Shown here in pieces: positions 30,092-41,545 of a DNA stretch of 64,000 nucleotides. Numbering within the stretch: the stretch's first letter is position 1; every line of letters starts with the position of its first letter. The DNA is taken from assembly GCA_035771165.1 (NCBI GenBank), contig JAWNZC010000229.1, positions 1,163,001 through 1,227,000 on the forward strand, given 5' to 3'. The notes beneath the pieces are model-generated. The model made no database searches. It had not been told where the DNA came from and saw only the letters and a program-made list of their open reading frames with translations. The position numbers and the translations under genes are program-made. The stretch is from Paragorgia papillata. Taxonomy: Eukaryota; Cnidaria; Anthozoa; Scleralcyonacea; Coralliidae.

Positions 30092-33000
30092 GTAAGATTT
30101 CACAACTAATGCACGTGATTAGTTTTTCTATTTTTACAAAACTAACTATAGTAAAACGTTTTACCCATACCAATAGTTTTAAATGTATTATATATAGCTT
30201 TGCGTATCCTGTCACAAACGTATGTAAACATATTTCAGATATACTGATCGACTTTATTGTTGCACGACTTCATTTTCTCGTTTGTTTCAACGATCTATAG
30301 TAATATTTTGAATAAGAGCAAGTTCAATAAATGTAAACCTCTTGGTCTTGTACATTTTGTGAACTTAAACACTGAAGAATCATTAATTTTAGCTGGACAT
30401 CATCCGCGTGGGAATGTTCAGCTAATAAATATTAAATTATTCAAACTGAGATTTTAAGAACAGCAGGGATAATGAAAAGCTATAATATTATTAACAATAC
30501 ACAGTGACCACTACTAGGTTGAACCATCTAAACCTTGAATTCCATTTTAGTATTATACTCTGGCTCACGTCAGATGATTTTACTCATCACTGGGAAGCCG
30601 CTAGGATTGAAAGAGTTTATTTAATCTAGATTTGTTCTTTTCTGCCTGTTGGCATAGTAACCTGACCACCTACAATCATTCACAAAAATGTTGATATATA
30701 AATTGAATACTACATTTGCATTGCCCGCGTGTGAATAAAAATTTTCCATTTGCACGTCAATTCTATGTACTATTTCTGCTATTTATGTCGATGATTGTAG
30801 ATATACTGTCCTTTGGTACTTAGTAATTTGGGTCGATAGCTAGGTTTTAGAAATGTTATACAGTTATATAATGACAGAAAAACTATATACACAATTTGTT
30901 GTGAACAATTAATAAGATTTTAATTAGGATCTGGTGGCCAGGGTACTTTATTTCCAGGTGCTCTTTTAAGTTCCTTTACCAAAATCTAAATTTTCTGCCA
31001 TTTGCACCAACTTTGAACTTGGTGAAGCCGTAGAAAATGTTTTTCGTTTAAAAATTAAAGCCTGATTCACACTTGTGAAATAAACATAAGCACAAACAAA
31101 ATAGTTGTGTGAACCGGGGTAAAACAAGCGTAAGGACAAGAACGAGACAAAAGAACCTTTGTTTTCTCTTTTGTACAGCTCTTGTGCTTGTGGCTTGTTC
31201 TTGTGCTTATTTCATGTGCTTGTGCTTATGCTTGTTTCGCCCCGATAGGAAACCTTTTTGTTTTATCTTTTGTTTCGTTCTTGTGCTTATTTCACAAGTG
31301 TGAATCAGGCTTAAAGTGCATATAAACCCAAATCTTTTATCATCTGAATACGTTCTACATAGAGAAAACAGTTGTTCATTCTTCAATGTTTTTTGGCGAT
31401 TCGCATTTCTAGTATGGTAATGAGATGACGTCTATATAGGCATTTCTCTTTTTGGCAAGATGAACTACCTGAGAATTTTTGTGGAAAAACTCATACAATA
31501 TGGAACATGTTGTTCAAACACACCATTAATGGAAGAATTGGGTCATGTCACTCCTCCAAATAAATATTGTATAGATAATGATGACTACTTTGGCGTCATC
31601 TCATTACCATTTTGAAAACAAATATCTCTATTAAAGCAATAAAGGTTGCTCCAATCTAAGAAATATTTCGTTCAACTATTTGCCAAAGGTAGAAGGTATT
31701 TAGATGATAAAAAATTCGGGTTATATGCACTTTAAGACGTCTGGGAACTAATTTGTTACTATGGCAACATGAAAACTTCAATGATGTATTTTGATGGCCT
31801 GCATGCATGTGTACACGCGCAAAGTTTCAAGTTTTTCATCATTATTTTATTTGCGGATTACCGCAAACTCAAATATCTCTTAAACGTAAACTGGGATATT
31901 AAAAAACGAGAATTATTATTAATACCTTTTCAAACAAAAACTCTTTAGGGGTCTGGTGCCCTACGGTGTGACAGCAAACAAAACTCGCTTTAGGGGTCTG
32001 GTGCCCTACGGTGTGACAGCCTACCGTACCTTTTTAACAATATAGATCATTTTTATAATGACTAGTTTGAATATTATTTTATGTGCATCTTAATTAATAG
32101 GTCTTTCTCGCCCCGTTTTTGTGTCTGCAATTCAGAAAAATCTTTGCTTCATGCATGCCGAGGTCAGAAAACTAATTTAGAAAGAATATTTAAAGTTGGT
32201 AGCCTTTATTATTGCTGACATCAGCATAATTATCAAATGTTGTTAAAAACCGTTTGCACACACAATTGGACATACAATGCTCGCTTAAGCTTTAGTAGTG
32301 ATGATGTCTGATCTTATCTGATGTACAATCTAAAGATTCTGGTTGAAATTTACTTTATATGAGCATTATCTTTTTGGCCGCCATTTTTGTGTGCCTCAGA
32401 CGCCAATTAGGTACATAAAAATAGGTACGCGACGGCGTACATGCGTCTACTGGTACTTGGAACAAATACAGTACAACAACGTCAATTTTCTTTTCTTTGA
32501 TAGATTTTTGTACTGACAGTGTTTCTGCTGAAAAATGCTTTGGTAAGTCAGAATGAATAATTAACACGCTTGAATTTGAGAATGAAGAGTCGTTTCTATT
32601 TTTTTAATAATCTATTGTTTCACATCACAAATTAAAAAACACCGTCGGTTGAAAAAACAAACAATATATACATATATTATTACTTATAAGATTACTTTAC
32701 GTCACTCTTTGCATAATAACTTATCGCAAAAGATTATATATCTTTGTTATTGTCAAACAAAAACCTTTAAAATTTACACACTTTGTTGTAGAAGAAACAC
32801 TCGCACATGGTTCCTAATTCGCCAAGTGCTTTTGTTCGATAATAAGAAAGATATAGAACACTTTGCGATAACTCATCATGCAAACTGTGACGTAAAGTTA
32901 TTTTATAAGTCAAATTTGCATATCAAACAAACTGAAATATCTCAAAAACGAAGCAAGGAAACGAAAATCTACAAAATATGTTATATTGTCATTTTAAGAG

Positions 33001-34143
33001 TTCTTTCAAAAAACTTAATTTTCGTTTCATAGGCACTTTAAGGGTTTTTGTTGGGTTTTTTTGTTTTGTCTTTTTTATTCTTTTCTTGTTTTTACCTAAT
33101 TGTATATATAAGAAAGTTAACACGGGGAGCACGGGTGTCGTGTGCTATTAGGGCGCTGCTTCTCACCAATAGTTAAACCCGGTTAGACGGGGTTAGTACT
33201 TGGATGGGTGACCGTCTGGGTCTTGGGGTGGGGACTTATGTGAGTAGAGTTTAGTTGGTCTCTCCTGTGCTTCGAGGGTTTTTCGCCGGGTTCTCCGGTT
33301 TTCCTCCCTCGGTAAAATCAACACCTATAGGTCTTAGCTATAAATGGAGGACCCCACCAGCTCTGCTGAAAAACCTATCCTCCTTAAATAAGAATAATAA
33401 TAATAATAACACTCAATTTTATTCCACTGAAAAAGGCCTCGCCGGCGAAACGAATTTTCATTTAATACATTGCCTAAGAAAGTTTACCTCCAATATTTCT
33501 ATTTGTTTCAATAGATGATAAGTTGGTTCCAATGGCAATAGCAGAAACGGTAGCTGCTTTGGTATTTTGTATTTTGATTGTGCTTTCTGCAATATTCATT
33601 TTCTGTAAAACCAAAATGAAGAATAAAACACCACGGATTCACGAAACAGAGCCAGAAGACGGATTAAAAGAGTCTCAAGACTTTGATTCTCAAGATTCTC
33701 AAGGCATTGACAACAAATTGTGGGAATACGAACGCAGGTAAGCCATGATGCGAAAGCCCACCATATATAAGACAACCATTCTTGGTTTGCATTTGACGTC
33801 ATGCATGGCGGCCATTTTGGAATAACTTTAACAAAAGAATTCATTAGCAGCTATTGTATTTGGAGTATTGAATATCCATGTCTCTGGTTTTATCCAAACG
33901 CTGCAATGATATCCATTGATAGTAAGAAAATTACAGTACTCGTGCTTTTAGATTTAAGTAAAGCATATAGTACAAATCATGTCTTACCTTTGATGAAACT
34001 GGACAAGATAGGTGTTCCAATGGTTTAAAAGTTATCTGACAGGAAGAAGACAATCTGTGCGTATTTACTTTTTAACCTATACATCAGCGATCTACCTGCC
34101 GTTTCACAACATTGTAATTTTGAGGACTATATGTTTATGATTC

Positions 34144-34199
<56 letters not shown>

Positions 34200-35939
34200 T
34201 AATAATAATAATAACCAGAGGAACCAGTCACAAAGTTTGCCAAACGAGTGAAACGTGAGACTAAGAAACAGCTGCAGAATAAGATGCAAGAAGAATGGGA
34301 AGAAAAACCGATGCATGGTCAATTTCCAACCAGAACTCAACAAATAAGCCAGATGTCGACCGAGACAAGACCCACCAGTGGCTTCGAAGCTCTGGACAGA
34401 AACTGAGGGGTTGATCATCGCAGCGCAAGACCAAAGCCTCCAGGATCATCAAAGATGGCACTTATCCCAAGTGTAGAATGTGTAATGAGTTCGAGGAGAC
34501 AATTGATCACAGCGCCTTATCAGGTTGCCCAGTTCTCGCAAAAACAGAGTACAATACAATGCAATGCAATGCAATGCAATGCAATAATGTTCTAGACTAG
34601 AATAGGAATTAGTTAACAATGTAAAATATTAGTTATTGTACAAAAACGGGGTTAGTTCTACATCATTGAGCATTTTTCTAAAAGTGTTTGTATTTGGTGC
34701 TGCTCGAATTTCAACCGGAAGATTATTCCAAAGGTGACTGGTAATATAAGAAAAATAATTTTTTAACCACTTTGAATTAAAGCGACATTGTTCCAGTTTT
34801 GTACCAGAGCCACGCAAATTTTAAGGAGATATTCGTAATTTAAAAAAGTTCTGAATATTTGATGGACCTTGTTCTATCTTACATTTCAAAAATAAAACTA
34901 GTGATTGAAAATATCTACGTTGTTGGAGTGTTCTTAAATTTACTGAATGAAGGGCCTTTTCGTAAGTGAAAGATTTAGGTATCCCCAAGATTGTTCTAAT
35001 AATATAGAAATTGGCATCCTCTAGTTTATTTGATTGTGTCTTTGCGATGCCAACTAGAACTGGACCGCAGTACTCTAAATGTGGAAGAACAAATGCTTTA
35101 TATAATCGTGTCATTAGTCATTACATCGGGCGGAACAAGTCGTTTAATTCTACGAAGCGCTCCAGTTTTTGCATACGCCTTTTTCAGCTGTTCCTTGATA
35201 TGATCCTTAAACGTAAGCATAGGATCAATGGTTAGACCAAGGATTTTCAGTGAATCCCTCATCTCGATTGAAGTATATATCGTTCAGCTTGAGGTTATAA
35301 TTATAAGTTGACGGTCCGATCGCAAGAGCTTGTGTTTTGGACGCATTTATTCTTAAATAGTTTGACGTGAACCATTCTGCAAGGGTGCTCATCTCGTATA
35401 TCGAAAGACATGACAGGGCAAGAGGATACATACACTTGAAGCCTATCAGCACTACCATCTCCCAGTTGCTGATAAATGGTACGACCACAAACCAGAAACA
35501 GTGACTGAAAATGAAAGTACCACAATACTATGAAACATACCAGTGAATACAGACAAAGAGATCAAGGCCAATAGACCAGACATTATCGTCAAAGACAAGA
35601 AAGCCAAGACGTGCCTTATGATTGATATGACAGTCCCACCAGAAAGAAAGAAATGTGTCAATTAAACAAATGGTGAAATTGTCAAAGTATATAAGGATCT
35701 TGAAATGGAATTAAGTCACAAGGATGTGGAGAATGAAGACAAACACAGTACCAGTTGTAGTAGGGGCACTCGGACTTATCTTTCAAATCCCGGGAGATGT
35801 AAAAGTAGAAGTGGTCCAGAAAATCGTCCTCTTAGGAAGTGCATGTCCACATCCTGAGGCGAACACACTCCATTAAATAGGCAATGCTAGTGCAGTACAA
35901 TGTACAATATAGACACCATAATAGTAATAATAATAATAA

Positions 35940-36032
<93 letters not shown>

Positions 36033-38000
36033 CTAAAATTCATGAATAATTCATGAGATAATCACAATATCATCACAATACGTCACATGAAGACCTCTTT
36101 ATACCGTGATATAGACTACCGCGTATTCATTTAATATGCGTATATAGATCACACGTACCTTTATGATATAAATCACATGTGCCTTTATGATATTTATTGG
36201 CTCGTGTCATTCTTCTAGTTACCGAAATTAAACCATAGCAAATTCTCTTTATTTTCCAAAATTAAACGTAATGTTACAATTATTAAATACAGGACTTACA
36301 ACACAATTGGCGTTTCCACCACACATATTATCTGACATATCCTCACACAAAAAACTGTCATCAATATTCGCCAAAACCTCATCCGAAACATCATCATCAA
36401 ACTCACTGAAATTAAAATCATCTGATTTTGCTCTCTGCTGCATTAATGTCACATTACTAACACCGTCGTCTGGGTCACCAATGCTGGTTGACAAATCAGT
36501 CAACATCTTTGGTACTCCGAGACATTCACTTACTTGACATATTTGTTCTCTACAAGTTCTCTCGTACCTCTGTAGTGCATTTGACTTGTGGCCTGTACGT
36601 TCACGAATTCGTTTATCATCTATGCAATTTTGGTACAAACGACTGGCACACGTCACTCTTAAACTATGAGCCGTCTTACGTTCAAGACCAGCCCTTACAC
36701 AAAGCTTTTCAGGAAGAATACTGTTCAACGTATTCATACCAACCACACTGTTTTCATAACCAAACACAAACTTATCCCGGTGCGGCTTAAAGTAAAACGA
36801 CTCTTTTCCTTCCGCTAATTTATCAACTTTGGAGAAATACAACTTGTACAGTGACAAAATGCAATGCTCGTGCTTCTCTCCTGACTTATGACACACATGC
36901 TCTACACTACGAGGTGTATACTTAAGATCGTTTAAACCACCATGAAAAGTCTTTGACATACTTTCGTTAAATATTATAGAATTGTCCGACAATGAGAAGT
37001 TCTTCAACCGCAACAGCCGGTGCTCACCAGCTCTTATTGCGAATAGCTTTCCATTGTAGAAATACACCGTGTGCAATAGCGATTCGGCTGTATGTCCTCC
37101 CAGTAGTTTCTTCTCCCAAAGAACGTTTTCCTCTTCTTCCGTAATTTCATTACGCTCTTTCTTCTTCTTCGTTGCCACAGCGATGCCAGAGCCTGTAGCG
37201 TCCTTCATTTCAGCGTCCAATGCCTTACGGAACCATATAAACCTACAGTAAATAACAAATATAACAATGTTCACTACTGTTATGCAATTCCTCAACGACA
37301 TGCAAGCATGAATAAACCTACCTTCGATCTTTCTTGTCCAAAATGTTTATTGTATCAGTTCCCTTAACGTCTGATAGAAACCGATTTAAACCACATATCA
37401 AACAGTACAAAGTACGTGCAGGATAACGCTCTCCATTTGCATTAGCCACTTCTCCAACAAATTTCCTTAGCCAAAAGGCCAAGGACACCGCACCCATCTC
37501 TTGCAGTGGGATGCATAACGACTGTATTGAACTACCATCGTCAATTCCGAAGCCAACATCGTTTGTCTCCACCTCTTTCACTTCCCTGGCTCCCCTCCAT
37601 TCGTTAAAAATCTTAATTGACCACTTCGTGGCGTATCTTGTGCTAGGAGGAGTGGACTTTTTAAATAATTCTCGCTCTTCCTCAGTGCTTCGTGAACTTC
37701 GAAAACGAGCCATAAACACATCCTCAAAAGAGTAAATTTGAATATTTCAAACCCACTTCATACTGCTTTCATGTTCATTACCATAAAAAATTGTTAACTA
37801 TTCCCAGGTCAGTTAAAACATAAACACATGACTACATTGGAAAATTCAACTTTATTGTTCTATTCATTTATATAAGACAAAAGGTGATTTTAGAAGCCTT
37901 TTAAAAACCTCGTCATCGTGCTTTATCATTGTATATAGCCGCTCGCCTTTGGCTCGCGTCTATATACAATGATAAAGCACTCTGACTCGGTTTTTAAATA

Positions 38001-38035
<35 letters not shown>

Positions 38036-38754
38036 TAATATTTATAAACCGCGCAGGAGGGCTTTATCGGATATAAAACACGAGGCGATAGCCGAGTGTT
38101 TTAGAGCCGATAAAGCCCGTACTGCAAGGTTTTTAAATGGCTTCTAAAAAGAATCACTTCATACGTTCATTGGCGTAGTAATTTTGAAAATTAAGCTTAT
38201 CTCAGCCGTTAAAAACCAGCGAGAAACTTAGAGCGAGTCTATATCACATATATACATGATTTTTCTTTGTGTTTTCCTCATGAATTATTAATGAATTTTA
38301 GAAATATATATGGGCCCATGCGCACTTCACGCTATCTGAATGTATTTCACCGATGCTTTCCCACATGCGGTTGTCACCGACGATCGCATGTGTATAAGTA
38401 ATTGGTGAAATTCATTCAGATTGTTCCAAGCTACACTGATGAGCTGTTGTACAGCGAAACACCGTGTCTGTAGATTGAACTATGTATGCTCCTTCACTTC
38501 GGTGTTGTTGAGCACTCTGTGAAGTTGCCGTGGGTACCTATTAGCGATAATGCAACGCTCACTACCCTTGTGGAAGTTTGAGCACTCTGGGCCCATGCGC
38601 ACTTCACGCTATCTGAATGTATTTCACCGATGCTTTCCCACATGCGGTTGTCACCGACGATCGCATGTGTATAAGTAATTGGTGAAATTCATTCAGATTG
38701 TTCCAAGCTACACTGATGAGCTGTTGTACAGCGAAACACCGTGTCTGTAGATTG

Positions 38755-38815
<61 letters not shown>

Positions 38816-39016
38816 AAGTATAAAGTATAGTTTTACCTTAAAGTCTTCGCTACCAGAGGTTTCACCCTAAACGGGATCATCAGTCGCCTGATGATCCCGT
38901 TTAGGGTGAAACCTCTGGTAGCGAAGACTTTAAGGTAAAACTATACTTTATACTTTGTATTTTGCTCTATCTATATGGTATTGAGCACTCTCTAACATTT
39001 CGTGAACCATAACTCA

Positions 39017-39104
<88 letters not shown>

Positions 39105-41446
39105 TGAGTTTTGGTTCACGAAATGTTAGAGAGTGCTCAATACCATATATAGATAGAGCAAAATACAAAGCATGAAGTATAGTTTACCTTAAAGTCTTCG
39201 CTACCAGAGGTTTCACCTATGGTTTGACCATTCACTGAAAAACATTCCAATACCACCACAAGATGCTTATTTGAAAGATTTGATCGAAAAAGTTGAAAGC
39301 GTAATAAAACGTATGAGATGGAAAGCTCACTTTTTTCTTAATGGTGATAGAAACCCGTCAAAAAATAACCATTTCGGACTGCCTTCCAACAAAACACCTC
39401 CCACTGTTTTGGATATTAACCCTTTCGAAGACGACTTAATAAAACTCATTGAAAACACAAAATTTCGGCATACGAGCAATCCATTTCAGGAATCTTTGGC
39501 AAACGATTTGAAGAAAATTAATTCGCCACCTAATATTTTTGTTTTCGCCGACAAAACTAGAAACATTTATGAAACCTCGCTCGACACATACAACAATCTT
39601 TTGCATGACAATATAACAAAAACATATAAACATGGATCAGAGGACACCATAGAACAGATAGACAATGAACTAAAACACATTTCGAATAACTTGGGAATTG
39701 GCGACCGTATTGAACACATGAAAAAACGCGAAACATTTATTTCACTCAAAGACCATAAGGATAATTTCGCAAAACAATCCAACATGCCGATTAATTAATC
39801 CTGCTAAAAGTGAGTCCGGAAAGCTCAGCAAAGTAATTCTTGATAAAATCAACTCTAAGTTAAGGAACATTTTGAACGTAAATCAATGGAGAAACACACA
39901 AGAAGTAATCGAATGGTTTGGTAACATTGAAGAGAAAAGCAGACATACCTTCATTTCGTTTGACATTGTTAATTTCTACCCTTCAATTTCTGAAAACCTT
40001 CTGGACCAAGCATTATCTTGGGCCAGAAATTTGGCTATCATTACCGAAAGTGACATTTCAATAGTAAAACACGCTAGAAAATCGCTCCTTTTCAACAACG
40101 AAAAACCGTGGATAAAAAAAGACAGCAACAGTTTATTTGATGTTACCATGGGTAGCTATACGCTGAAGTATGCGAACTAGTAGGCCTTTTCATTCTAAAC
40201 GACCTAGGGAAAAAGTTTGGCAACCAAAATATTGGCCTATATAGAGACGACGGATTGGCAGTACTAAAAAATAAGACCGCACGATTGGCAGACAAAACAA
40301 GAACAGATCTTCACAAAAGTTTCGAACAGTTTGGCTTAAAAATCACGGCAGAAGCAAATTTAATTTCAGTAAACTTTTTAGACGTTACTTTCGACGTAAG
40401 CAATGGAAAATACAAACCTTTTCGAAAGCCCAATGACGATCCATTATACATAAACAAGCAATCAAACCACCCACCAAGCATTTTAAGACAGCTACCTACA
40501 TCAATCAACAAGTGCATTTCCCTCCTCTCGTCCGACGAGCGGACATTCCATGAAACCGCACCAATTTACCAAAATGCATTAAGGCGCAGCAATTTCAACC
40601 ATGAGCTAAACTACACACAAGAAGCACCACAGCAAACACGCAGAAATAGACACCGCAATATCATCTGGTTTAACCCTCCATTTAACAAAAATGTCAAAAC
40701 AAACATAGGACGCAACTTTCTTAGCCTTATTGACAAGCACTTTCCACCAGGACACAAGCTTCACAAACTTTTTAACAGAAACACAGTCAAGATTAGCTAT
40801 AGTTGCATGAACAACGTCAAGTCTATTATCACGAAACATAATTCACGCACAATCAGGAAAAGCAAGCCACTAAGCATATAGTTACAAGCAGTTGCAATTG
40901 CAGGATTAAGGACAATTGCCCCCTACGTGGGCAATGCATGACAAACAACATAGTATATACAAGGCATCTATTTCCATAAGCAACACGAACATCACTAAGC
41001 AATACATTGGCATGACAGCAAGTACATTTAAAGAGCGATATAGTAACCATACTAAATCTTTCCAGAATAAAAAGTATTCAAATGAGACGGAACTTTCGAA
41101 ATACATTTGGAATCTAAAAGAAAAAAAAAAAAGTTTCGACATAACCTGGTCTTTTCATCATGAAGGCAGACAAACAATTCTTACTAAACAAAAGATCAGA
41201 AATAGTTTCGACCTGTCGGCACAAAAACAGATTTCGGATCAACAACCTAAACAATCAAAGGAATGCGCGCAACGTTTCGACGCCCACACCCACGCTCCAA
41301 AGGAATGCGCCGGACGTTTCGACGCCCACACCCACGCCCCAACCAACGCATTTAAGCAACCCACTAACCGATATTTTTCAGTCGCCTGATGATCCCGTTT
41401 AGGGTGAAACCTCTGGTAGCGAAGACTTTAAGGCAAACTATACTTC

Positions 41447-41545
<99 letters not shown>

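Larger units (their letters stand above)
38813..41452 (+). mobile_element. Penelope-like element, decayed
   Basis: The body encodes Penelope RT and a GIY-YIG endonuclease in several broken frames. Short terminal repeats (38884-38959 and 41382-41452) are in direct orientation, and further inverted copies are stacked at the 5' side (38813-38883 and 39160-39225). This mixed direct/inverted terminal arrangement is characteristic of Penelope elements. (AT)n runs interrupt the 5' end and flank the 3' end. Confidence 0.9.

Noticed and set aside
38838..38878. Minus-strand hammerhead in the left palindrome arm
   Set aside because: The core bases are present but the strand preceding CTGATGA cannot pair with GCGA, so stem I is missing.
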